DNA of 64,000 nucleotides from Bacteroidota bacterium. GTDB lineage: Bacteria; Bacteroidota; Bacteroidia; JAFLBG01. How positions within the stretch are numbered: the stretch's first letter is position 1; every line of letters starts with the position of its first letter. Positions 6,180 to 15,484 of the stretch are shown piece by piece. A program made the translations under genes and the position numbers. Below the pieces are notes generated by a model. It was not told the DNA's origin. It searched no databases and worked only from the letters and a program-made list of their open reading frames with translations. The DNA lies in NCBI GenBank assembly GCA_017303975.1, contig JAFLBG010000010.1, positions 1 to 64,000 on the forward strand, given 5' to 3'.

Positions 6180-7343
6180 TTATTGATTACAACATTGCCA
6201 ACTATATTTAATTTTGTATCCATCATCAAGTGCCGATACCTCGACCAAACAACACCCTACTTCTGCCCCATAACAAGAGAAACTATATACGTCTTCGCGT
6301 AAATTTTCTTCGCTACAAAAATATTTCATGAAGTGCTCATGTATATAGCTATAATCAAACAAGGCTTTTTGAGTATAAATCCCCTTGGAAGACACTATAT
6401 TTACAATGTTTTCATTTGTTAACAAATCATCTGTTGAATAAATTGCCGATAGCTCTAATTCTAAAGATCTATCTTTATTATTTAATTTTTTATTGTCCCG
6501 TTGCGAACTCTGACCATATGATTTATCTTGCAATTGCCTTTCGTGAGTTACATTTAAAGCTATATTCCGTTGAATCGTATCATTCTCAACCTGTTTTATT
6601 TCTGAAGTTGTCTCAGAGACTGAGGGGGCTGATGCAGATTTGTAATTCTTTGAAAAATAAAAGCAGATTATTGCAAATAGGACTAAAAACAATACGATGC
6701 CTAGAGCAACTATGGTGCTAATGCCACTAGAATCTTTTCTCTCATGAGGCAAATAAGGTATTGAAGGTTGTTCGGCATTAGCCCCTTGTTCTTTGTGCTC
6801 ATTATTGCCCTCACCCTTTATCTCTAAATTATTATCCCCAATTAATAGTTTCTTTTTCAATTCTTCTTTCTGATATTCATACTCCCTTTCCGTAAGCACA
6901 CCTTTTTCTTTTAAAAGAAGGACCTGCTCTAGTTGCTTTAAAACATCTCCATTATTATTGTGCAGAGATTCCTTTTCTAAATTTAAGCGCTTTGCCTGAT
7001 CTGTTTTTATTTCATTATTCCGCTTCGCCATTAACTCCGCCTCCAGTTCAATATCTTCATTATAACTATTTATTGCATTTGCTCCCCAAATTATTGGTAT
7101 AATGTAGTGAATAAGAAGCCAAACAATTACAAACCAAACTACAGCACCTAATACACCACCAACACCTACTAATTGAGAGCCTAAAAGAGTTTTAATAATG
7201 GTATTTCCTAAAAAAATCCAGTATATAATTTCTGCAAAACACATTACTACAGCTCCTGTAATAGTACAATAAACCATGCTTATTGGTCCTAGAATAAACC
7301 AAAGAATAATAAAAATCCAAATTTCCTTAGGACGTTTAATCAT
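6180..7343 (-). CDS. SHOCT-domain membrane protein, 387 aa
   Basis: N-terminal hydrophobic segments (residues about 8-33, 35-58, 60-85), then a charged coiled-coil stretch and a SHOCT-like domain at about 135-165 (LEQVLLLKEKGVLTEREYEY, the usual GxLTxxEF/Y core). A further transmembrane helix lies near 205-232 (STIVALGIVLFLVLFAIICF), followed by an extracytoplasmic C-terminal domain of ~150 residues. SHOCT is a short oligomerisation motif; the protein's role is unknown. First gene of a run with the lipoprotein downstream. Confidence 0.65.
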   Translation of the reverse strand: MIKRPKEIWIFIILWFILGPISMVYCTITGAVVMCFAEIIYWIFLGNTIIKTLLGSQLVGVGGVLGAVVWFVIVWLLIHYIIPIIWGANAINSYNEDIELEAELMAKRNNEIKTDQAKRLNLEKESLHNNNGDVLKQLEQVLLLKEKGVLTEREYEYQKEELKKKLLIGDNNLEIKGEGNNEHKEQGANAEQPSIPYLPHERKDSSGISTIVALGIVLFLVLFAIICFYFSKNYKSASAPSVSETTSEIKQVENDTIQRNIALNVTHERQLQDKSYGQSSQRDNKKLNNKDRSLELELSAIYSTDDLLTNENIVNIVSSKGIYTQKALFDYSYIHEHFMKYFCSEENLREDVYSFSCYGAEVGCCLVEVSALDDGYKIKYSWQCCNQ

Positions 7344-7446
7344 TACAAATTGCTTTTTACAAAATAGTAAATATATAATTTACAATGTAAATATTAAACA
7401 TACAAATAAAAGTGTAAAAAGTCCATGTGTTTCTCAATTTTGTGGG

Positions 7447-7821
7447 ATGGGCGTACACATTGGAGAAAAAATACGGCAGCGAGCCAAAGAGCTGCGCATG
7501 GGGCCTACTGAGTTGGGCAAATTAGTTCACACCTCCAAACAAAACATTGCCGGTATTTACAAACGAAAATCTATTGATGCCGAATTACTTAGAAAACTAT
7601 CGCATGCACTTAATTATAATTTCTTTGAATACTACTCTCCGTCTGTTGTTATAACCTATGCCAATGAAGAACAAGCTGCGCATAGAAAATCTTCGGGAAC
7701 AAAATACGGCAAGAAGAAAAACAGCAAAAAGAAAAACAACCTCGATTTAGCAACAGAGCTGCACGCTATACGCCAACTACTTGATGTTATTTTTAAAAAA
7801 CTAGAGAATCCTTTGCAGTAG
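7447..7821 (+). CDS. Small XRE-like HTH protein with basic linker
   Basis: The start at 7447 (MGVHIGEKIRQRAKELRMG) is chosen because upstream codons in this frame look noncoding. Residues ~3-62 form a helix-turn-helix of XRE type (TELGKLVHTSKQNIAGIYKR), then a Lys-rich linker (KYGKKKNSKKKNN) and a C-terminal helix. Probably a DNA-binding regulator. Divergent from the SHOCT gene across a 103-base AT-rich gap. Its stop overlaps a degenerate block-B-like repeat. Confidence 0.65.
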   Translation: MGVHIGEKIRQRAKELRMGPTELGKLVHTSKQNIAGIYKRKSIDAELLRKLSHALNYNFFEYYSPSVVITYANEEQAAHRKSSGTKYGKKKNSKKKNNLDLATELHAIRQLLDVIFKKLENPLQ

Positions 7822-7860
7822 GCGGGCATGTTTACTTCGTGCCCAAATTCTTTAACTTAA
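7818..7860 (+). repeat. Degenerate block-B-like repeat, copy 4
   Basis: GTAGGCGGGCATGTTTACTT followed by a region resembling TTCATACCAAAC and TTTAACTTAAT of block B. It begins within the stop codon of the HTH gene and lies on the far side of the accessory region from the other copies. Similarity is partial and judged by eye. Confidence 0.4.
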
Positions 7861-7887
7861 TCGCATTGGCGCGCTAAGCCGCACACA

Positions 7888-8856
7888 TTAATAGTAGCTA
7901 ATCTTATAAATATCTATTTTCTTATTTTTTTCATCTCTAGACAATCGTGATTTCAAGAGTCCATTATCATAAAAAATAAAATTATCCTGAAACACTAGTT
8001 CATTGCTTTTGTATTTACTAATTATACTTAATTGACCATTTTCTGTATAACCAATAGTGTATTTCTCGTTCATATCTCCACTTGCATTTGACGAATAAAC
8101 CTTTTCGGTCAATTGCTTCTTGGTATTATAAGAATATATATTTTCTAAATGCACCCAACCTATTGAAAAATCGTGGGTTTCACGCAAAAGTAAATTATCG
8201 TCAGAAAAATATTTTATAATCTCTTTATATATCCTACTCTCGTCATTAAAACATTTTACCTTAAACTGATAGTTTGGCAAACGCTCGTAAGCAAATGTTT
8301 CTAATGAAATAACAACTTGTGCTGATGGAATAAAATTAGTTATGTGGTTACCAACATTCTGCTCTCGCACATTAGTAAGTTTTGAGACAAAACCTCCGTC
8401 ATTATACTCGTAATACCAACTAGTAAAGCCGGTTTCTAGCCGCGTACGTTTTATTTGCAAATTACCTTCTTTGTTATAATGGTAATAGGTAATAGATGAA
8501 TCGCTGACAATATGCTTACGTCCATTGCCTTGCTCATCGTCCTTTCCGACAATCTTTCTTTCTTCAACTCTCATGGATTGAATAAGCTGACCTTCTTCGT
8601 TAAAAAAGAACTGGTCGTAAAAGTTATAGTCCTTAATAGGCTGATTATCGGGCTTAACAGCGTAATTTATTTTTATCGCTCTTACTTTATTTTTTTGCAC
8701 AACTGCTCTTTCAAACTGGTTAAACTCCAAGCCTTGATTAGGAGAAGTACTCAAGTGATTAGGCGAAAAAACAAATTGTGAAAACAACGGATGTCCGCCA
8801 AGCAAAAAAGAAAAAAGAAAATAATAGTTAATTGTGGATTTGCCTAAGCGCTTCAT
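7888..8856 (-). CDS. Secreted protein with YD/MORN-like repeats
   Basis: 322 aa from the start at 8856 (MKRLGKSTINYYFLFSFLLG), which gives a proper signal peptide ending near PLFSQ; the longer frame to 8901 would spoil it. The body has repeated tyrosine/asparagine-rich strands such as YHYNKEGNLQIK, YEYNDGGFVSKLTN, SYNTKKQLTEKVY and YTENGQLSII, typical of YD/MORN-type beta repeats in Bacteroidota cell-surface proteins. The start overlaps the 3' end of the upstream thioredoxin-fold gene by 29 bases. Specific function unknown. Confidence 0.6.
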   Translation of the reverse strand: MKRLGKSTINYYFLFSFLLGGHPLFSQFVFSPNHLSTSPNQGLEFNQFERAVVQKNKVRAIKINYAVKPDNQPIKDYNFYDQFFFNEEGQLIQSMRVEERKIVGKDDEQGNGRKHIVSDSSITYYHYNKEGNLQIKRTRLETGFTSWYYEYNDGGFVSKLTNVREQNVGNHITNFIPSAQVVISLETFAYERLPNYQFKVKCFNDESRIYKEIIKYFSDDNLLLRETHDFSIGWVHLENIYSYNTKKQLTEKVYSSNASGDMNEKYTIGYTENGQLSIISKYKSNELVFQDNFIFYDNGLLKSRLSRDEKNKKIDIYKISYY

Positions 8857-10903
8857 CAACAGTATGTGTAGGATATTTACATGTTTTATTGGTACAAACA
8901 TATATGGTGTTTTCTTTTGCCTCTAATTTATCTTTTAATAAAGGAATTTTTGTTTGTACACTACTACTAGTTATAAACATTTTGTTGGGTATATATTTTT
9001 TAGAAAACTCCAGAATATTTTTTTTTGCATCATTCCCCACAATTGCAATTTCATACAACGGAAAAATTTGTTGCAACAACAAGATGCCCCAATTGCTATA
9101 TCCGGAGCCATATTCCTTTAATAAAGGGATTGTATTGTTTAGCATTTTCAAACTTACAGTGCGGTAATATTCATTGTCTAGTAAATTGCCTAAATAAAAC
9201 AATGATTTCGCAATGGAAGAGCTTGATGCAGGAATAACATTGTCAGACACTTCATATTTACGGGCAATTAATGCTTTCGATTTAATGGAAGTAAAATAAA
9301 ACATTCCGGAAGCAGAATCGAAAAAATTATCGAAACAATACGAAACATAACTGTTTGCTTTCTCTACCCACTCTTCATTTCCGGTGGCCTCGTACAATGC
9401 AATATATCCTTCCACCACAAATGCATAATCCTCTAAAAAACCCTCTATAGTTGCGCTCCCGTTTTTGTAGGAATGAAATAATCCACCATCTGGCATCTTT
9501 ACACTACGCTCTATCAGCGCTGCTATTTGCAAAGCATTGTGCAAATAGTGTTCATTCTGCAGGGCAAAATAAGAATCTACAAAACCTTTCAGTAGCAGCG
9601 CATTCCAACTGGTTAAGCATTTATCGTCCAATCCGGGCTTTGTACGCTTATTTCTTTCCTGCTGCAATTTTTTCTTGGCATTTTCTATTTTTTCTTGCAC
9701 TTGTGCTACCGACAAATTTTGCCGTGCCGCAAAATCTACTAACTCAGCATTTCTTAGCAAAATATAATTATCGTGCTCCCAACAGCCCAATTCATTTACA
9801 TTAAAATAATCTGCAAACAATAAATAATTTTCCCCCAATACATTTTCAAGCTCTTTTTTAGTCCACACATAATATTTTCCTTCCACGCCTTCGCTATCTG
9901 CATCCAATGCGCTATAAAATAATCCTTCTGCCGACTTCATTTCTGTTGTCAAAAACAAAATAGTCTGCTCAATTACTTCTTTGTACAGTTCTTTCTTAGT
10001 GCACTGAAAAGCCTCTGCATACAACGATAATAACTGTGCATTATCATACAACATTTTTTCAAAATGTGGCACTTTCCATTCCATATCCGTTGAATAGCGC
10101 GCAAACCCACCTCCAAGTTGATCGTAAATGCCGCCCATTGCCATTTTATCCAGTGTCAAAAAAACGTGCTCTAGTAATTTGGGCGAATCAATTGCATTAG
10201 GGCTAGAAGAAGCAATATTGGATGATATTTTATACTTGTTTAGAGTTGCCAAACGCATTAAAAAAATGTAATTATTGGGCAACGGAAATTTGGGTGCTTT
10301 TGCCGGTCCACCAAACTCCTCATCAAATCTTACGCTCCAATTATCCATACAGGCTTTCAAAATAGATATATCAAATCCTTCTGTTTGTTCAATCCGTACA
10401 ACGCTATCTGTTTTGATTATACCATCTGTTAAGCGTTCTGCATATTCATACATTTTACCGGGCTCTGTTTTATAGATGTCCACCAACGTAGATAATACTT
10501 GCATCCACTTTGCCTTAGGAAAATAAGTTCCGCCATATACAGGTCTTTGATCGGGCAATGCAAAACAATTAAGAGGCCAACCTCCTTGTCCACTCATCAA
10601 CTGAACAGCCGCCATATATACTTGGTCTATGTCCGGACGCTCCTCTCTATCTACTTTTATACACACAAAATGTTCGTTCATTAGTTTAGCCACCTGTTCG
10701 TCCTCAAAGCACTCACGCTCCATCACATGGCACCAATGACAAGACGAATAGCCAATACTAATAAGTATCAATTTATTCTCCACAACAGCTTTTGTAAGCG
10801 CACTTTCTGTCCAAGCGTACCAGTTTACCGGGTTATATGCATGCTGCAACAAATATGGACTTGTTTCATTTATGAGCGAATTGGCTTTATTATTCTTTAA
10901 CAT
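8828..10903 (-). CDS. Thioredoxin-fold DUF255 protein (YyaL/SPATA20 family)
   Basis: 691 aa, full family length. The N-terminal ~170 residues form a thioredoxin-like domain with CHWC at 55-58 and the family hallmarks SPYLLQHAYNPVNWY and GGWPLNCF; the rest is an alpha/alpha-barrel related to N-acylglucosamine 2-epimerases/glycosidases (GGIYDQLGGGFARYS, KVPHFEKMLYDNAQLL). Cytoplasmic; biochemical role is not firmly established for the family. Divergent from typA over 74 bases. Confidence 0.92.
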   Translation of the reverse strand: MLKNNKANSLINETSPYLLQHAYNPVNWYAWTESALTKAVVENKLILISIGYSSCHWCHVMERECFEDEQVAKLMNEHFVCIKVDREERPDIDQVYMAAVQLMSGQGGWPLNCFALPDQRPVYGGTYFPKAKWMQVLSTLVDIYKTEPGKMYEYAERLTDGIIKTDSVVRIEQTEGFDISILKACMDNWSVRFDEEFGGPAKAPKFPLPNNYIFLMRLATLNKYKISSNIASSSPNAIDSPKLLEHVFLTLDKMAMGGIYDQLGGGFARYSTDMEWKVPHFEKMLYDNAQLLSLYAEAFQCTKKELYKEVIEQTILFLTTEMKSAEGLFYSALDADSEGVEGKYYVWTKKELENVLGENYLLFADYFNVNELGCWEHDNYILLRNAELVDFAARQNLSVAQVQEKIENAKKKLQQERNKRTKPGLDDKCLTSWNALLLKGFVDSYFALQNEHYLHNALQIAALIERSVKMPDGGLFHSYKNGSATIEGFLEDYAFVVEGYIALYEATGNEEWVEKANSYVSYCFDNFFDSASGMFYFTSIKSKALIARKYEVSDNVIPASSSSIAKSLFYLGNLLDNEYYRTVSLKMLNNTIPLLKEYGSGYSNWGILLLQQIFPLYEIAIVGNDAKKNILEFSKKYIPNKMFITSSSVQTKIPLLKDKLEAKENTIYVCTNKTCKYPTHTVDEALRQIHN

Positions 10904-10939
10904 ACTGTTGTTTTAATGCTTAGGAATGGTAATTTATTG

Positions 10940-10958
10940 CAAAATTATAGTAGTTTTG
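10940..10958. promoter_or_regulatory. Divergent promoter region between the DUF255 gene and typA
   Basis: TAATTTTG on the minus strand (10947-10940) and TAGTTTTG on the plus strand (10951-10958) both fit the Bacteroidota -7 consensus TAnnTTTG. On the minus strand a TTG lies about 21 bases further upstream; no clear -33 element is seen for the plus strand. The plus-strand site is about 20 bases before the typA ATG. Confidence 0.4.
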
Positions 10959-10977
10959 CGCATCTTAACAATTATAT

Positions 10978-12786
10978 ATGCAAAGTATCAGAAATATTGC
11001 CATTATTGCGCACGTTGACCACGGTAAAACAACACTAGTAGATAAGATATTATTACTAGGAAAACTATTTAGAGAAAATCAAGAAATGGGCGAGCTAATC
11101 CTTGACAACAATGATTTAGAGCGCGAAAGAGGAATTACCATTCTAGCGAAGAACGTTTCTGTTACATACAAAGGTGTAAAAATAAACATTATCGACACTC
11201 CGGGCCATGCCGACTTTGGTGGAGAAGTAGAGCGTGTATTAAACATGGCTGATGGCGTAATCCTATTAGTTGATGCGTTCGAGGGACCAATGCCTCAAAC
11301 ACGTTTTGTATTGCAAAAGGCACTTCAAAAAGGATTAAAAGCAATTGTGGTTGTAAATAAAGTAGACAAACCAAATTGTCGTCCGGATGAAACACAAGAA
11401 AATGTTTGGGAATTGTTTTTCAACTTAGATGCAACGGAAGATCAACTTGACTTTCCTACCGTATATGGCTCTTCCAAGCACAATTGGATGGGACCTGACT
11501 GGAAAACCCCAACCACAGACATTACTTATTTATTAGATACTATTCTTGCAAAAATACCACCTGCGCCTATGCATGAAGGTACTTTGCAGATGCAAATTAC
11601 ATCGTTAGACTTCTCCACATTTGTTGGCAGGATTGCCATAGGACGTGTGTATAGAGGATTAGTAAAGGAAAATATGCCGGTATCACTCGTAAAACGAGAT
11701 GGTAAAATAATAAAATCAAGAATTAAAGAACTTTTTGTTTTTCAAGGTTTGGCAAAGCAAAAAGTACAAGAAGTTAAAGCTGGCGATATTTGTGCAGTTA
11801 CTGGAATTGAAGGTTTTGAAATTGGCGATACACTTGCCGATTTTGAAAATCCGGAAGCATTACCTCCAATTGATATTGATGAGCCTACTATGAGTATGCT
11901 CTTTACAATTAACAATTCTCCATTTTTCGGTAAAGAAGGTAAGTTTGTTACTTCACGCCATTTGAGAGATAGACTATTCAAAGAGTTAGAAAAAAATCTT
12001 GCCATGAGATTGGTAGAAACTGACTCTCCAGATTCTTACATGGTTTTCGGACGAGGTATTCTGCACTTGTCTATCCTAATTGAAACAATGAGAAGAGAAG
12101 GCTACGAAATTCAAGTAGGGCAACCACAAGTAATTATCAAACACATAGACGGTGTTAAACATGAGCCGGTAGAAATTTTATACGTAGATACCCCACAAGA
12201 AACATCCGGTAAGGTAATTGAATTTGTAAGTCAGCGAAAAGGCGAAATGGTTGTAATGACACCAAAAGCAGACTGGGTACATTTAGAGTTTAACATTCCA
12301 TCTCGTGGATTAATAGGTTTAAGAAACAATATTTTGACAGCTACTGCAGGAGAAGCGGTAATGAACCATAGATTTAAAGCTTTCGAACCTTGGAAAGGTC
12401 CAATTCCATCAAGAATTGCAGGTGTGCTAATATCTGGAGAAACTGGCACGGCAGTTGCATACTCCATAGATAAATTGCAAGACAGAGGTAAGTTTTTTGT
12501 AGAACCTACAGAGGAAGTATACGCTGGACAAGTTATTGGAGAAAACATTCGCCAAGACGATTTAGTAATTAATATTACTAAAGGGAAAAAACTAACAAAT
12601 ATGCGTGCTTCAGGCAGCGATGAAAAAATGAGTATCGCCCCTAAAATTAATTTTTCGTTGGAAGAAGCTATGGAATATATACAATCTGATGAGTATGTAG
12701 AAATAACACCGAAATCAATTCGTTTAAGAAAAATCCACTTAGATGAAAACGAACGAAAACGCCAACAAAAGAAAGTTGAAGCCTAA
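10978..12786 (+). CDS. typA: Ribosome-associated GTPase TypA/BipA
   Basis: 602 aa, standard length. G1 AHVDHGKT at residues 11-18, [12 protein letters not shown] and NKVD follow; then EF-G-like domains II, III and V and the family-specific C-terminal domain ([25 protein letters not shown]). It binds the 70S ribosome and assists 50S assembly, chiefly at low temperature or stress. Transcribed alone, divergent from the DUF255 gene; ATG lies 20 bases after a TAnnTTTG element. Confidence 0.96.
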   Translation: MQSIRNIAIIAHVDHGKTTLVDKILLLGKLFRENQEMGELILDNNDLERERGITILAKNVSVTYKGVKINIIDTPGHADFGGEVERVLNMADGVILLVDAFEGPMPQTRFVLQKALQKGLKAIVVVNKVDKPNCRPDETQENVWELFFNLDATEDQLDFPTVYGSSKHNWMGPDWKTPTTDITYLLDTILAKIPPAPMHEGTLQMQITSLDFSTFVGRIAIGRVYRGLVKENMPVSLVKRDGKIIKSRIKELFVFQGLAKQKVQEVKAGDICAVTGIEGFEIGDTLADFENPEALPPIDIDEPTMSMLFTINNSPFFGKEGKFVTSRHLRDRLFKELEKNLAMRLVETDSPDSYMVFGRGILHLSILIETMRREGYEIQVGQPQVIIKHIDGVKHEPVEILYVDTPQETSGKVIEFVSQRKGEMVVMTPKADWVHLEFNIPSRGLIGLRNNILTATAGEAVMNHRFKAFEPWKGPIPSRIAGVLISGETGTAVAYSIDKLQDRGKFFVEPTEEVYAGQVIGENIRQDDLVINITKGKKLTNMRASGSDEKMSIAPKINFSLEEAMEYIQSDEYVEITPKSIRLRKIHLDENERKRQQKKVEA

Positions 12787-12935
12787 TTTTGTAGTTTAAG
12801 AAATAAATATATCTTTATGGTACATTTAAAAACAAGACCACTAAAAAATTCAAGATGTTTTTAGTAAATTGTTTTGATTTATTGTAATAGAATTTTAATA
12901 TTGTGATATCGTATCTAATTGATTTTAAGGATAAC

Positions 12936-13727
12936 ATGAATAAAATAGTTATAGTTTTAGTTGCGCTGATTTCTTCACTAAATACAGCCTTTGCAGGCGG
13001 AGTAATTGTGTTAGAAGGTACCTATCAAGGAAAAAATTTGTATGTGAACAATCCTTTTGCAGGAAGCGGAGTAGGTTTTTGCGTATATGAAGTTACGGTA
13101 AACGACCAAGTAACAACTGACGAGATTAACTCAAGTGCCTTTGAAGTTGATTTTAAAAATTTTCAATTTAAACTAGGAGATAGAATTGAAGTGAAAATTA
13201 AGCATAAAGACGATTGCAAGCCACGCGTTTTAAATCCGGAAGTTTTAAAACCAAAAAGTTCCTTTGAGATTGTAAGTATGAAGATTGAAAAAGACGAAGT
13301 TTTAAAGTGGACAGCAAAGAATGAGAACGGAAAACTTCCATATATAGTTGAACAGTTTAGATGGAATAAATGGGTTAAAGTTGGTGAAGTAGAAGGCAAT
13401 GGAACACCGTCTGAAAATTCATATTCCTTTAAAATAACACCACATTCAGGAAAAAATCAATTTAAAGTAAAACAAGTTGACTATTCTAACGTAGCTCGAA
13501 TTTCCAAACCTGTTGATTACATGTCTTCAAAATCGGAAATTACATTCTCTCCACAAAAGGTTTCTAAAGAGCTCGTTTTTTCTGAAGAAACTATGTACGA
13601 AATTTTTGACCAATATGGAAATGTGGTAAAAAGAGGTACAAATAAACAAATAGATTGCTCAAATCTTTCTAAAGGTGTTTATTACATAAACTACGATAAT
13701 AAAACCGGGGAGTTTATTAAAAAATAA
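12936..13727 (+). CDS. Secreted protein with short C-terminal sorting-like domain
   Basis: 263 aa from the ATG at 12936 (MNKIVIVLVALISSLNTAFA signal peptide); the upstream ATG-less extension to 12903 is unlikely. The body is beta-rich with a Cys pair (FCVYEV, DDCKPR). The end (EIFDQYGNVVKRG and LSKGVYYINYDNKTG followed by a Lys-rich end) resembles a T9SS type A sorting domain, so the protein is probably exported through the outer membrane. Function unknown. A strong hairpin follows. Confidence 0.65.
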   Translation: MNKIVIVLVALISSLNTAFAGGVIVLEGTYQGKNLYVNNPFAGSGVGFCVYEVTVNDQVTTDEINSSAFEVDFKNFQFKLGDRIEVKIKHKDDCKPRVLNPEVLKPKSSFEIVSMKIEKDEVLKWTAKNENGKLPYIVEQFRWNKWVKVGEVEGNGTPSENSYSFKITPHSGKNQFKVKQVDYSNVARISKPVDYMSSKSEITFSPQKVSKELVFSEETMYEIFDQYGNVVKRGTNKQIDCSNLSKGVYYINYDNKTGEFIKK

Positions 13728-13739
13728 TTTTTTTAAACA

Positions 13740-13783
13740 AAATAGAAAAGGTGTACTAACTACTTAGTACACCTTTTCTATTT
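13740..13783 (+). terminator. Intrinsic terminator-like hairpin after 13727
   Basis: Perfect 19-bp arms (13740-13758 and 13765-13783) around a 6-base loop ACTACT. The arm begins AAATAGAAAAGG and ends CCTTTTCTATTT, giving U-rich sequence at the 3' side. It separates the secreted-protein gene from the nuo operon. Confidence 0.8.
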
Positions 13784-13888
13784 CTAACCAATTTCTTTTC
13801 AGCAAAAATCATTAATTAAGTTATATCTGTATTTTTCATTTAATGAACATTATTAGTTAAATTAGTGTTATTCATTAAATAGAATTTT

Positions 13889-14272
13889 ATGCACACGTCT
13901 CAAGCATTTATTGATTATGTTCCAATTGTAATAACATTAATTATTGCACTAGGCTTTGTTGGACTTACTATGTTTGCAACACACGCCCTTGGACCAAAAT
14001 TAAAAGGCAAAAAAAAACTCGACACATTTGAGTGTGGTATTGAGTTGCAGGGCAATGCGCGCATTCCATTTTCTATAAAATATTTTATAGTCGCAATTCT
14101 TTTTGTGTTGTTTGATGTGGAAGTAATATTTATGTATCCATGGGCAGTTAATTTTAAGGAGTTAATGTCAGAAGGCGGACCTGCAATTTTTTTCGAAATG
14201 CTTTTATTCATTGCATTTTTCTTGATTGGCTTTACCTACATTATCAAGAAGGGGGCGCTAAAATGGGAGTAA
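13889..14272 (+). CDS. nuoA: NADH-quinone oxidoreductase subunit A
   Basis: 127 aa, three transmembrane helices (residues about 10-31, 65-87, 98-119) with the family signature KKLDTFECGIELQGNARIPF between helices 1 and 2 and FDVEVIFMYPW after helix 2. Membrane subunit of complex I at the quinone-site interface. First gene of the nuoABCDEF run. Confidence 0.95.
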   Translation: MHTSQAFIDYVPIVITLIIALGFVGLTMFATHALGPKLKGKKKLDTFECGIELQGNARIPFSIKYFIVAILFVLFDVEVIFMYPWAVNFKELMSEGGPAIFFEMLLFIAFFLIGFTYIIKKGALKWE

Positions 14273-14360
14273 TACCAATTTGATAATGATTACACGAATC
14301 AACTCGAAGTATTTTTTTTAGAATTTTAGTATTTATTATTTAGAACTTTCTTCCGAATTT

Positions 14361-14900
14361 ATGAGCAAAATACACATAGCTGAAAAACCCGATGGACACG
14401 AAGGTGCAGGGTTCTTTGCCACATCGCTTGATAAAGCCGTTGGCTTAGCACGAAAAAATTCTATTTGGCCACTGCCATTTGCTACCTCTTGCTGCGGCAT
14501 TGAGTTTATGGCATTAATGGCATCGCATTACGATTTAGGAAGATTTGGTTCCGAGCGACTTTCGTTTTCTCCTCGTCAAGCAGATTTACTAATGGTAATG
14601 GGAACCATCGCAAAAAAAATGGCTCCTGTTTTAAGGCAAGTTTATGAACAAATGGCAGAACCTAAGTGGGTTCTATCAATGGGTGCTTGTGCTTCAAGTG
14701 GTGGAATATTCGACACCTATAGTGTTTTACAAGGTATTGATAAAGTTATACCAGTAGATGTATATGTTCCAGGCTGCCCTCCAAGACCGGAGCAGGTTAT
14801 TGATGGAATAATGCAAATCCAAAATATGGTTGGCAACGAAAGTTTGAGAAGAAGAAATTCTCCTGAATACGCTCATTTGCTTGCTAAATACGGCATGTAA
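14361..14900 (+). CDS. nuoB: NADH-quinone oxidoreductase subunit B
   Basis: 179 aa peripheral complex I subunit holding the terminal 4Fe-4S cluster N2. Ligands are seen in SCCGIEFM (tandem Cys), GACASSGG and VPGCPPRPE. It passes electrons to quinone near NuoD. 88 bases after nuoA and 22 before nuoC. Confidence 0.97.
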   Translation: MSKIHIAEKPDGHEGAGFFATSLDKAVGLARKNSIWPLPFATSCCGIEFMALMASHYDLGRFGSERLSFSPRQADLLMVMGTIAKKMAPVLRQVYEQMAEPKWVLSMGACASSGGIFDTYSVLQGIDKVIPVDVYVPGCPPRPEQVIDGIMQIQNMVGNESLRRRNSPEYAHLLAKYGM

Positions 14901-14922
14901 CAAATAAATTATAAAATTTAGT

Positions 14923-15438
14923 ATGACTACAACCGATACAACACTTTTAACAACAATACACGAAAAATTAAAAACGCAATTTGGCGATGCAATTATTTCG
15001 GCTGAACAGCACTACGATTTTCCGGTGTTTGTTGTTTCAAGAGAAAAAGCTCACGACATATTGCAGTTTTTAAAAGAGAATGCAGATACGCAATTCCAGT
15101 TTTTAACTACCATGTGCACATTGCACTTTCCAGATAACGAGGGACAAGAATTTGGCATAATGTATCAATTGCATAATATGCCTAAAAACTGGCGTATTCG
15201 CATAAAAACATTTTTCTCAAAGAACGACACTTCTATTCCTACTGTAACAGATTTGTTTCCTACAGCCAACTGGATGGAGCGTCAGGAGTACGATTTTTTT
15301 GGCATCCAATTTAAAGGGCATCCTGATTTGAGAAGAATATTAAATATGGATGAGATGAATTATCATCCAATGCGTAAAGAATATGCACTAGAAGACGATA
15401 CCCGCACCGATAAGAACGACAAGATGTTTGGACGATAA
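14923..15438 (+). CDS. nuoC: NADH-quinone oxidoreductase subunit C (30 kDa)
   Basis: 171 aa, typical separate NuoC. The C-terminal region has the 30-kDa signature (NWMERQEYDFFGIQFKGHPD, RRILNMDEM, HPMRKEY). It scaffolds the peripheral arm with NuoD, which is a separate gene here rather than the NuoCD fusion. Confidence 0.95.
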   Translation: MTTTDTTLLTTIHEKLKTQFGDAIISAEQHYDFPVFVVSREKAHDILQFLKENADTQFQFLTTMCTLHFPDNEGQEFGIMYQLHNMPKNWRIRIKTFFSKNDTSIPTVTDLFPTANWMERQEYDFFGIQFKGHPDLRRILNMDEMNYHPMRKEYALEDDTRTDKNDKMFGR

Positions 15439-15484
15439 TACAATTTGAAAGTGTGCTGATTTGAAAATTTGAAAATGTTTTTTT

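Noticed and set aside
7344-7446. CAATTTTG near 7435 as a promoter for the HTH gene
   Set aside because: It misses the first T of TAnnTTTG and has no spaced TTTG.
9451-9804. Plus-strand frame of 117 codons inside the DUF255 gene
   Set aside because: Antisense shadow of a strongly recognised 691-aa protein.
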